Shown here in pieces: positions 28,276 through 35,972 of a DNA stretch of 64,000 nt. The notes under the pieces are model-generated. The model did no database searches. It saw nothing but the letters and a program-made list of their open reading frames with translations, and had not been told where the DNA came from. The stretch's first letter is position 1; each line of letters opens with the position of its first letter. The DNA is from Oceanobacillus saliphilus (GTDB lineage: Bacteria > Bacillota > Bacilli > Bacillales > Amphibacillaceae): NCBI RefSeq assembly GCF_023522835.1, contig NZ_JALCZU010000002.1, forward strand, positions 592,050 to 656,049, read 5' to 3'. Position numbers and translations under genes: made by a program.

Positions 28276-29154
28276 ATGAATCATTCAGAAAACCTGAAAA
28301 AAGGAGAAAAAGGAGCTTGGATTAGTATTGGTGCCTATATCATACTTGCGATAACCAAGCTTTACATTGCAGCAATAGGTAATTCTGACGCTTTGAGAGC
28401 GGATGGTTTAAACAATGCAACGGATGTTATTGCATCGGTTGCTGTACTGATTGGATTGAAGATATCGAGAAAGCCTCCTGATGAAGTCCATCGTTATGGT
28501 CATTATAGAGCTGAGACAATTGCATCCTTGTTTGCAGCATTTATCATGATGTTTATTGGTATACAAGTTATTTTTGATACGTTTCAAAATTTGTTTATTG
28601 GTGATGTTTCCCAACCGGATATGTTGACTGCCTGGACGGCACTGGGGGCAGCTCTAGTTATGTTACTCGTTTACCGATACAATTTTAAACTTGCCAAAAA
28701 AATTGAAAGCAGCTCCTTGAACGCAGCTGCCCAGGACAACCGATCAGATGCTTTAGTAAGTATTGGTGTGTTCATCGGGATTATCGGAGCGCAGTTCGGG
28801 ATTTTCTGGCTGGACCCATTAGCTGGATTGGTAGTCGGTATCATCATATGTAAAACTGCCTGGGATATTTTTAAAGATGCCACCATAACACTGACAGACG
28901 GTTTTGATGATGAACAGTTGGCAAAAATTCAAACTAGTATTTCGAAGGATGCTGATGTTAAAGAAGTAGTTGATGTCAAAGGAAGGGTTCACGGCAATCA
29001 GGCATTAATTGAACTCACGATCCTTGTCGATCCAAATCTGAATGTGGAAGAAAGTCATAACATAACAGAAAGACTTGAGAATCACCTGTATTCAAAGCAT
29101 AAGATTACACATGCACATATTCATATTGAACCATATAAAGGAAAACAGGCTTAA
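28276..29154 (+). CDS. cation diffusion facilitator, probably Mn(II) type
   Basis: A 292-residue CDF protein with six membrane helices and a C-terminal cytosolic domain ending in HAHIHIEPYKG. The two transport-site motifs read LRADGLNNATDV (N-xxx-D) in helix 2 and QDNRSDALVS (D-xxx-D) in helix 5, rather than the H-xxx-D typical of zinc exporters. Asn/Asp-type sites are characteristic of manganese-exporting CDFs such as MntE and MneP, so Mn(II), or possibly Fe(II), efflux is inferred. No yybP-ykoY riboswitch was seen upstream. GGAGGCATAAT is the ribosome-binding site. Confidence 0.87.
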   Translation: MNHSENLKKGEKGAWISIGAYIILAITKLYIAAIGNSDALRADGLNNATDVIASVAVLIGLKISRKPPDEVHRYGHYRAETIASLFAAFIMMFIGIQVIFDTFQNLFIGDVSQPDMLTAWTALGAALVMLLVYRYNFKLAKKIESSSLNAAAQDNRSDALVSIGVFIGIIGAQFGIFWLDPLAGLVVGIIICKTAWDIFKDATITLTDGFDDEQLAKIQTSISKDADVKEVVDVKGRVHGNQALIELTILVDPNLNVEESHNITERLENHLYSKHKITHAHIHIEPYKGKQA

Positions 29155-29177
29155 CACATTTATTGCGTTAAGCCTGC
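29146..29177 (-). terminator. terminator after azlD, overlapping the CDF 3' end
   Basis: Inverted repeat CAGGCTTAAC / GTTAAGCCTG. On the minus strand it is followed by TTTTCCTTT, so it mainly serves azlCD; on the plus strand it overlaps the CDF stop codon. Confidence 0.7.
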
Positions 29178-29182
29178 ATCTC

Positions 29183-29476
29183 TTATAATGATAATATAAA
29201 AACAGTTACGATTGCCCCAATAACAACCAATACGACGTTTAATCCTGCAAATGCTAATACAACAGCAACAAGCCCACCAAATATGCCTAAATGGGGTTCT
29301 TCAGGGTTAACAGACAAGATTCCCGGAAAAATAAGGGCACCTAGCGCAGCATATGGTATCGCACCAAGCCACCTGTTTAGCCAAGGGCGAAACTGCATTT
29401 TTTCTACGATGAATGCTGGGAGAACTCTTGGCAGCATCGTTACCAAAGACATACCAATAATAATTAGAATAATCAT
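29183..29476 (-). CDS. azlD: branched-chain amino acid export subunit AzlD
   Basis: A 97-residue membrane protein with about four helices (VTMLPRVLPAFIVEK; WLGAIPYAALGALIFPG), typical of AzlD. It overlaps azlC by 4 bases (ATGA). AzlC and AzlD together export branched-chain amino acids or analogues such as 4-azaleucine. Confidence 0.88.
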   Translation of the reverse strand: MIILIIIGMSLVTMLPRVLPAFIVEKMQFRPWLNRWLGAIPYAALGALIFPGILSVNPEEPHLGIFGGLVAVVLAFAGLNVVLVVIGAIVTVFILSL

Positions 29477-30171
29477 CGCCTGTCCTCCTTAAGCAAATGA
29501 ATACCACTCATTCCACCAATAATTGTTCCTGCCACAATTGCCCAGCCTGTACTCATCCCAAGCTGAATGCAAAGCGCATTAATCAGCATCGCAAATAGGG
29601 CAATTACGGCAACTCTTCTTTCTCTTTTTATGGAAGGTACAAGGAGTCCAATAAACATAGCATATAGAGCAATTCCCATACTTTGGCTCAACTTTTCAGG
29701 AATTACATCTCCGAGGAGCCCGCCGAGAAAGGAACCAAAAATCCAGGATAAATAAGCTATTACAATGATTGTTCCATAGAAAAATGCCCCTTTTTCCATT
29801 TTAGCTTCTTTTGGGTTAAGCGCTGAGACAGCAAACGATTCATCTGTCAGGCCCATAGAAAGAGGCACTTTCCATTTTAAGCTAAAGTCTCTAAGCTGAT
29901 TCATAAAAGATAGACTCATTACAAAATGGCGGAAGTTCAGAACAAATGTCGCGATAATTATTTCAAGTGCACCGGTTCCTACTGCAATCATATTCACTGC
30001 CATAAACTGACTTGCTCCAGCAAAAACCAGGACACTCATCAAGGTTAATTCTGTCAATGACATTCCTGCTTGTTTTGCAAGAACTCCGTATGTAATGGCA
30101 ACAGGTAAATAACCAAGCATAATTGGTAAGCCTGTAAGCAATCCTTTTCTGATCATAAGTATAGAATTCAA
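29473..30171 (-). CDS. azlC: branched-chain amino acid exporter AzlC
   Basis: About 232 residues, with hydrophobic helices and the AzlC segments LPIMLGYLPVAITYGVLA, FAGASQFMAV and FVLNFRHFVMS. The TTG start was chosen because GAAGGA lies 8-9 bases upstream; a GTG nine codons earlier and an ATG five codons later are alternatives. Translationally coupled to azlD. The upstream region is a repeat-rich gap. Confidence 0.88.
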   Translation of the reverse strand: MNSILMIRKGLLTGLPIMLGYLPVAITYGVLAKQAGMSLTELTLMSVLVFAGASQFMAVNMIAVGTGALEIIIATFVLNFRHFVMSLSFMNQLRDFSLKWKVPLSMGLTDESFAVSALNPKEAKMEKGAFFYGTIIVIAYLSWIFGSFLGGLLGDVIPEKLSQSMGIALYAMFIGLLVPSIKRERRVAVIALFAMLINALCIQLGMSTGWAIVAGTIIGGMSGIHLLKEDRR

Positions 30172-30453
30172 TGAATTAATTCCTTCTCTTTCCCTCACAA
30201 TTTATAACTAGCCTCCTCCGTAAAATTCTTTATATTATAACTCAACTTTCGCACCAATAAAATAGATTCAACCGTTTAACTAGGTTAAATTTAAAAAGCC
30301 ATAAATAATCACCTTGCTAAGCTTTGAAAAAGTAAGACTGATTTTTGTAATTTTTGGTAGCTTTATAAGCATACGATTTTCTGTGAATTCCGAAGTAACT
30401 GCTATTTACGTTAGACCTGTAGCTCATAATGGAAGCAAGTTGCTTCGGCTACC

Positions 30454-30571
30454 GCTCTGGGAAATACACTGCGCTTTCCACGGGCGGCTGGTGAGCCAAC
30501 TTGCGCTAGAGCGCTGCGCTGTCTCACCGATGCCTCTCCTCCCGTAGGAGTCTCCGTGTATTTCCCAGAGC
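30454..30571 (+). repeat. subtype-B hairpin repeat core
   Basis: 118 bp bounded by perfect 16-base arms GCTCTGGGAAATACAC and GTGTATTTCCCAGAGC. The interior carries TTTCCACGGGCGGCTGGTG and CTCACCGATGCCTCTCC. Confidence 0.82.
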
Positions 30572-30831
30572 TATTTTTACGCTTGCTGAGAAATTACCTG
30601 AAATCCCAATACAATAAAAAATCATCCAGCTTTACCATTCCAGGCAAGCGGTGGGCTGTGAATACTCCTGGAATAGAATGTATCCAGAGCCTTCGTAAAA
30701 AGTATACCCAGAGTGTTCTCGAACTGGTGAAACTCATGTTTATGGGAGAATTCTTTGTTAATTGTTTTAAAATATTTGATGAACTAAAAGTCTATTCAAA
30801 AGCCATCGATGATTGATACAAATGAATACCA

Positions 30832-30947
30832 GCAGCCCGTATACACGTAGACTCCAGCGGGAGGAAAGGCATCGGTGAGACACTGAAATGCGCCAGCATG
30901 AAGGGGCTCACCAGCCGCCCGCGGAAAGCGGAGTGTATACGGGCGGC
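30832..30947 (-). repeat. subtype-A hairpin repeat core
   Basis: 116 bp bounded by GCAGCCCGTATACAC and GTGTATACGGGCGGC (one mismatch), in the opposite orientation to the core at 4855. Confidence 0.8.
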
Positions 30948-31180
30948 GGTTGCCGAAGTAACCTATTACCATTACCAGTGCTACATATCTTACATGGATA
31001 GCAGGTACATCGCATTTTATATCAAATGTGGTGAAAAGTGTATCAGTTAATCCAAAGTCAATGGAAGCAGTGTATTCCAACACACCAAATTCTACCAAGG
31101 TACATTTGTATTCTTACAATGCAAAATTTGAGTAACTGACTCATATAACCTGAATCAAATTCAATGGAAAAGATATGATA

Positions 31181-31210
31181 TTGACAAATAAAGAATAAAG
31201 CATGTATAGT
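31181..31210 (+). promoter_or_regulatory. sigma-A promoter of the T-box transcript
   Basis: TTGACA, 18-base spacer, TATAGT; about 30 bases before stem I of the T-box. Confidence 0.7.
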
Positions 31211-31235
31211 CAATAGTATCATAACTAAATCACAA

Positions 31236-31470
31236 AAGTTATCCGAGGATTCGCAGTAGGTTATTTCCTAGCAGAAGGTAGAGACAAAGCGGTTGGTGCA
31301 AGCTTTGGAGGGCAATAATTGAATTACAAATCCTATGCACTTGTTTGTACTGACATACGTCACAGCGATTGCAAATGGATCATTACAATGAGAGGGTGGA
31401 ATTTATTTCACCAATCAGGGTGGTAACGCGGAGTTAAGCTTCGTCCCTATTTTAGGGGCGGGGCTTTTAT
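31236..31470 (+). ncRNA. T-box riboswitch, probable tyrosine specifier
   Basis: Stem I base GGATT (31247) pairs with AATCC (31329). The 5' specifier-loop side contains AGTA, and the 3' side GAATTAC places UAC (Tyr) at 31325-31327. The distal part has GGTTGGTGCAAGC. The T-box sequence AGGGTGGTAACGCGG at 31417 contains UGGU, which would pair with an ACCA tRNA end, consistent with the discriminator A of tRNA-Tyr. It ends with the terminator stem AGCTTCGTCCCT / AGGGGCGGGGCTTTT. Uncharged tRNA should favour readthrough. Confidence 0.88.
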
Positions 31471-31492
31471 TATTTTAGAAGGAGGAAACATC

Positions 31493-32863
31493 ATGATCCC
31501 AATCAAACCAAACTATCATCCTTCAATTATGGAAGCAGCTCTATTTTTTATTTTCATCATCGGTCTAATCAGCTATTTTATTATTGAATTGGAAACTGTT
31601 CCCCATATACCGATACTACTTGGTATTTTTTCACTAGTTGCCTATGGTTTAATGAAACGAATACCATTCCATAAACTCCAGGAAGCAATGATTTCAGGCG
31701 CCAATTCCGGAATGGGAGCAGTTTTTCTTTTCTTTGTTATTGGTATATTAATCAGCAGCTGGATGATCAGTGGGACCATCCCCGCTCTAATCAATACTGG
31801 ATTTTCTGTTATTGGCACTACCTGGTTTTATGGAATCGTATTTGCTGTTACCGCAATTATCGGGGTGGCTCTTGGCAGTTCTCTGACAACTGTGGCGACG
31901 ATTGGTGTAGCATTTATTGGTATGGCTGGAGCGATGGAAGCTTCTCTTGCAATAACAGCTGGTGCAATCGTGTCTGGAGCCTTTTTTGGAGATAAAATGT
32001 CTCCGTTATCCGACACGACGAATCTCGCTTCCACGATTGTTGGAGTCGATTTATTTGATCATATAAAAAACATTAGCCTGACAACCATACCTGCATTTAT
32101 CATTTCATTTGTTATATTTATTATGTTATCTCCAGACAAATCAGTCTCACTGAACAGTGTGGAAAACTACCAGTTAGCATTACAGTCAGCAAATTTGATT
32201 CACTGGGCTTCCTGGATACCACTGATTGTGCTGATTATATGTACCATTTTTAAAGTGCCTGCATTCATAGCATTAATGGCTAGCAGTATAACAGCAACTT
32301 TATCCGCAAGCATTACAAACAACTTTACTTGGTCCGAGATCTGGACAATCTGGTTCAATGGTTATACGGGCACAACTGACTTTGCTCCTGTTAACGAATT
32401 GCTTACGAAAGGCGGCATCAACAGTATGCTGTTTACGATATCACTCGTTATTCTGGCCTTAAGCTTCGGAGGATTATTGTTTATAACCGGTATCCTTCCC
32501 AGTCTGCTTAAAGCTCTGCAGGAAAAATTGCAGAAAACCCGTTCGATTATTCTTTCAACAGCAGCAACTGCAATTGGAGTGAATGTACTAATCGGTGAAC
32601 AATACTTATCCATTTTGCTGACAGGCGAAACATTTAAAGGTATTTATGAAAAAGCAGGACTTCACAAAAAGGCACTTTCCAGAACGTTGGAGGATGCGGG
32701 AACAGTCATTAACCCTCTCGTCCCATGGAGTGTTTGTGGGGTGTTTATCGCAAATGTATTGGGCGTTTCTGTTCTTGAATATTTGCCATTCGCATTTTTC
32801 TGCTTGCTCAGTCCGTTGATTACGATTCTATTCGGCGCCAGAACAGCACAATTGAAAAAGTGA
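31493..32863 (+). CDS. nhaC: NhaC-family Na+/H+ antiporter-like transporter, T-box controlled
   Basis: A 456-residue protein with about 11-12 membrane helices of the NhaC family: GVALGSSLTTVATIGVAF, SGAFFGDKMSPLSDTTNLAS and EDAGTVINPLVPW are typical. The family exchanges Na+ for H+ or organic substrates (malate/lactate in MleN). Because a tyrosine-type T-box controls it, tyrosine or a related compound is a better guess for the substrate than Na+ alone, as proposed for YheL-like relatives. GGAGGAAACATC precedes the ATG. Monocistronic. Confidence 0.85.
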   Translation: MIPIKPNYHPSIMEAALFFIFIIGLISYFIIELETVPHIPILLGIFSLVAYGLMKRIPFHKLQEAMISGANSGMGAVFLFFVIGILISSWMISGTIPALINTGFSVIGTTWFYGIVFAVTAIIGVALGSSLTTVATIGVAFIGMAGAMEASLAITAGAIVSGAFFGDKMSPLSDTTNLASTIVGVDLFDHIKNISLTTIPAFIISFVIFIMLSPDKSVSLNSVENYQLALQSANLIHWASWIPLIVLIICTIFKVPAFIALMASSITATLSASITNNFTWSEIWTIWFNGYTGTTDFAPVNELLTKGGINSMLFTISLVILALSFGGLLFITGILPSLLKALQEKLQKTRSIILSTAATAIGVNVLIGEQYLSILLTGETFKGIYEKAGLHKKALSRTLEDAGTVINPLVPWSVCGVFIANVLGVSVLEYLPFAFFCLLSPLITILFGARTAQLKK

Positions 32864-32973
32864 TGGAAGTCAGAGACAGAGGAATTCTCCCAAAGCTTCC
32901 ATTCAGGATAACAGGTTCTGTTTTGTGGCGCAAAACGTTCATTAAGGTATTAAATGAACTTACAAATAAAGTA

Positions 32974-33006
32974 GAAAAGCTCTGCATTTTAGCAGAGCTT
33001 TTTATT
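32974..33006 (+). terminator. terminator after the NhaC-family gene
   Basis: AAAAGCTCTGC - atttt - AGCAGAGCTTTTT, about 110 bases after the stop codon. Confidence 0.85.
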
Positions 33007-33134
33007 ATAAAAAACAAGTTTATTTAACTTATTAAGATTCCATTAACCCATATACATAATTCAAAACCAAAGCAAAAAAGAGCTAACCACCAAAAAAATC
33101 GTAGTCACCTCTTATTTGTTTAAAAATCTCTTTT

Positions 33135-33352
33135 TATTTCGATAATCCTAAAATTAGCTCTTTATCCCGCTTCCAATTTCAGCCACTAAATTAACACGAG
33201 TGTCTGTAACCGGAACAATTTTAGACTCGATGCCGTATTCTGCAAATAAATCTTTCAAGTAATTTGCCACTTCGATTTCATTTTCATTAATAGTTTTAAT
33301 CGCTATTATGTCATATAAAATCGTTATCTTTTCTTCTGTTGTAATGTTTCAT
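33135..33352 (-). pseudogene. remnant of an M20 (ArgE/DapE-type) peptidase
   Basis: Behind an intact GGAGGG ribosome-binding site and ATG, a frameshift occurs within the first three codons. In the shifted frame the peptide reads ITTEEKITILYDIIAIKTIN, then EVANYLKDLFAEYGIES, VPVTDTRVNLVAEIGSG, resembling the N-terminus of ArgE/DapE-family deacylases. A second frameshift precedes KELILGLS, after which the frame stops where the metal-binding GH(M/G)D motif should follow. Only about 70 of roughly 380 residues remain, so it is a decayed fragment. Confidence 0.7.
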
Positions 33353-33453
33353 ACTAAATCCCTCCAGTGTCTTTAACCGAAAAGCACATTATATGTTAGC
33401 CACATCGGGAATATTATACTCCTTTAGAAATAGAAAGACTTCTGTGTAGATAA

Positions 33454-34215
33454 TTAGATTACTTCCAGTAATTTCCTTAACCCATCAAGCAATCGGGGAG
33501 ATGGTCTGCAAAAGAGTGATTCTTCAAGAACATGAATATTTCCGTTCTGAATTGCCTTCATTTCCTTCCAGCCTGGGCGCTTTATAACGAATTCCGGTCT
33601 CATTTTCTCTTCTTTGACCCCAACCCACACCATACAGATATGATCCGGATTTCTTCGTTTGACATCTTCCCAGTCTGTCTGATAGCTTGCTACATTCTCC
33701 GTCGCAAAAATATTTTCCGCTCCTGCAAGCTCGCTGATTTCTGTCAACCAGTTCACACTGCCTGGTGTAAATACTGGCTTCGGCCACCATTCCCAATATA
33801 AAGTGGGCTTTCCCTTCCTATCTGAAGCAATTCTTCTTAATTCAGCCACTTCACTAAGAAATTCTTCCGCTTTTTCCTCACCGGTCTTTTTAAAGTTAAG
33901 AGCTTCCCCTACAGTCTTCATATCATTAGCTATCTCTTTGAGGGAATTTGGATTCAGAATAATATAAGGAAGCCCCCGCTCTTCCAACGCCTGGATGTTT
34001 TTTTCCATACCTGGAACACTAAGGGAAGCGAGGACTAAATCTGGCTGTAATGCTTCCACCTTATCCATATCAATGGAAAGATCCGGTCCAACTTTCGGTA
34101 ACGTCAAGACAGATGCAGGCCAATCCGAAAAGTCATCAATGCCGACTAATACATTCAATTTACCTAAATAGGCTAAAATTTCCGTGTTGCTCGGACAAAT
34201 GGATACGACACGCAT
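33454..34215 (-). CDS. BtuF-like cobalamin-binding protein without signal peptide
   Basis: A 253-residue protein of the class III periplasmic-binding-protein fold (RVVSICPSNTEILAYLG; VGIDDFSDWP; KVEALQPDLVLAS). These features are typical of cobalamin/iron-complex binding proteins. It starts directly with the mature fold, with no signal peptide or lipobox, and no ABC permease or ATPase is adjacent. It is therefore probably cytoplasmic, with an unknown role. It lies 22 bases after the methionine aminopeptidase gene on the same strand and is likely cotranscribed. Confidence 0.8.
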   Translation of the reverse strand: MRVVSICPSNTEILAYLGKLNVLVGIDDFSDWPASVLTLPKVGPDLSIDMDKVEALQPDLVLASLSVPGMEKNIQALEERGLPYIILNPNSLKEIANDMKTVGEALNFKKTGEEKAEEFLSEVAELRRIASDRKGKPTLYWEWWPKPVFTPGSVNWLTEISELAGAENIFATENVASYQTDWEDVKRRNPDHICMVWVGVKEEKMRPEFVIKRPGWKEMKAIQNGNIHVLEESLFCRPSPRLLDGLRKLLEVI

Positions 34216-34237
34216 GACAACCCTCTCCTTTATTCTT

Positions 34238-34990
34238 TTATTTATCTTGTTCAGTTAAAATTAGTGGGCCACCTTTTGTAATGACAATTTGGTGTTCATA
34301 CTGTGCAGAACGTCCCTGATCAATCGTTCTGGCAGTCCATCCGTTGTCATCCATCTGACTTTCCCATGTCCCCTCATTAATCATTGGTTCAATGGTAATA
34401 ACCATCCCCTCTTTCAAACGTAATCCTTTATTTGGTAGCCCAAAATGTGGGACATGCGGATCCTCATGTATCGTCGGTCCAATTCCATGACCTGTAAAAT
34501 CACGAACTACCGAAAAGCCTTCCCCTTCTGCATAGGATTGAATTGCATGGCCAATATCACCAATTCTATTCCCTTCCTGTGCTTGCTCGATTCCTTTGTA
34601 AAGGGCTATTTTCGTAACTTCCATTAATCTTTTCCCTGCAACATCGACATCTCCCACCGCATAGGTCCAGGCAGAATCAGCCAATCCTCCATTAAGGTTT
34701 ACGACCATATCAATGGTAACCATATCTCCATCTTTTAATTTTTCGTCAGTGGGGAAACCATGGCATATTTCATCATTAACAGATGCACAGATAGCATATG
34801 GATAGCCACTATATCCTTTTTGCTCTGGTGTTGCACCGTTTTCTGCCATGAATTTTTCCGCGAATGCATCAATCTCCAATGTAGTAATCCCCGGCTTTAT
34901 CATGTTAGCGATTTCCTTGTGACATGCTACCAGTACATCGGCTGCCGCCTGCATTTGTTCAATTTCACGATTGCTTTTTCTTGTAATCAT
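34238..34990 (-). CDS. map: type I methionine aminopeptidase
   Basis: 250 residues, removing N-terminal methionine from nascent proteins. All metal and active-site residues are in place: D94, D105, H166 (GHGIG), E199 (TIEPM) and E230, plus H173. It stands outside the usual ribosomal-protein operon location (adk-map-infA), so it is probably a second copy comparable to B. subtilis YflG. A GAAAGGAAG ribosome-binding site precedes the ATG. Confidence 0.92.
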   Translation of the reverse strand: MITRKSNREIEQMQAAADVLVACHKEIANMIKPGITTLEIDAFAEKFMAENGATPEQKGYSGYPYAICASVNDEICHGFPTDEKLKDGDMVTIDMVVNLNGGLADSAWTYAVGDVDVAGKRLMEVTKIALYKGIEQAQEGNRIGDIGHAIQSYAEGEGFSVVRDFTGHGIGPTIHEDPHVPHFGLPNKGLRLKEGMVITIEPMINEGTWESQMDDNGWTARTIDQGRSAQYEHQIVITKGGPLILTEQDK

Positions 34991-35075
34991 ATATATAACT
35001 TCCTTTCTTTTATGGTGAATCGATATACGTTATACTATAAATTATCATCCATCAAATGAAGTATTGGTAGAAAAC

Positions 35076-35132
35076 TAAAGTTTAACAAAGACTTTCTGTG
35101 ACAGCCTAGTTGCACATATGCAGCTAAGAAAG
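35076..35132 (+). repeat. short hairpin repeat, family D copy 2
   Basis: CAAAGACTTTCTGTGACAGCC followed by TAGTTGCACATATGCAGC and TAAGAAAG. The left hairpin arm is decayed compared with the copy at 48.4 kb. Confidence 0.55.
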
Positions 35133-35246
35133 CTATCTACTTTCCTCTTTACTAAAAAAATTATCCAAAATAAAGTGTATCATAAAATAGTACCAAATAC
35201 AGCAACAGAACACTTCTTACTAGTTAAATTGAAATGGGGGCATTTT

Positions 35247-35972
35247 ATGATTGAAATTAATGATGTAAGTAAAAGTTTTTATGGAAAACATAATGCTATT
35301 AATCGTCTCAATCTAGTGATTCCTGATGGAAAAATTGTTGGGTTTCTCGGTCCAAATGGTGCTGGAAAATCGACCACCATCAAGATGATGACAGGAATTC
35401 TCCCTATTGATGTGGGTACAATCAAACTAAATGGCCTGGATATTGAGAAGCAGCCATTGGAAGCCAAAAAGGTATTTGGTCTTGTACCTGACCAACCGGA
35501 TATGTTCCTTCGATTAAAGGGCATCGAATATTTAAATTTCATAGGTAATATTTTCAATGTCCCTTCTGATATTCGAAAAGAGCGGATAGAGTACTTCACG
35601 AAGCAGTTTTCCATTTACGAAGCCCTCGAGGATTATATCCAGACATATTCACATGGAATGCGGCAAAAAATGATCGTTACAGGTGTATTAATCCATGATC
35701 CTGCTATATGGATACTGGATGAGCCACTGACTGGCCTAGACCCAAAATCGGCATACATCCTGAAAGAAATGATGCGAAATCATGCGGACAAGGGAAATAC
35801 GGTGTTTTTCTCTAGCCATGGTCTTGAAGTAGTGGAACAATTATGTGATGCTGTAGCCATCATTAATAAAGGAAAATTAATATTCTATGGAAATATGGAA
35901 GAATTAAGGGCCCAATACCAATCCGATCAGTCATTGGAGAAAGTATTTCTGGAGTTGACGAGTGATGAATAA
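35247..35972 (+). CDS. ABC transporter ATP-binding protein
   Basis: A 241-residue ABC ATPase: Walker A GPNGAGKST, signature variant YSHGMRQK, Walker B IWILDEPLTGLDP and switch H in SSHGLEV. It resembles ATPases of ABC-2-type exporters (CcmA-like). The start at MIEINDVSKS was chosen after AAATGGGGGC; a longer frame of 43 codons upstream lacks a ribosome-binding site and covers a repeat. Its end overlaps the permease gene by 8 bases, so the two form one transporter of unknown substrate. Confidence 0.88.
   Translation: MIEINDVSKSFYGKHNAINRLNLVIPDGKIVGFLGPNGAGKSTTIKMMTGILPIDVGTIKLNGLDIEKQPLEAKKVFGLVPDQPDMFLRLKGIEYLNFIGNIFNVPSDIRKERIEYFTKQFSIYEALEDYIQTYSHGMRQKMIVTGVLIHDPAIWILDEPLTGLDPKSAYILKEMMRNHADKGNTVFFSSHGLEVVEQLCDAVAIINKGKLIFYGNMEELRAQYQSDQSLEKVFLELTSDE

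Larger units (their letters stand above)
30393..31040. repeat. composite dispersed repeat, locus II
   Basis: Left arm GAAGTAACTGCTATTTACGTT...GTTGCTTCGGC, subtype-B core, about 260-base spacer, subtype-A core in opposite orientation, then right arm GCCGAAGTAACC...CGCATTTTATATCAAA. The spacer is unrelated to that at loci I and IV. No convincing gene. Confidence 0.65.

Noticed and set aside
30556-30831. Possible short protein gene between the paired repeat cores
   Set aside because: Frames run into the repeat cores, no ribosome-binding site was seen and no homologous spacer occurs at the other loci.
35118-35246. 43-codon N-terminal extension of the ABC ATPase
   Set aside because: It overlaps a dispersed repeat copy and has no ribosome-binding site; MIEINDVSKS after GGGGGC is the normal ATPase start.
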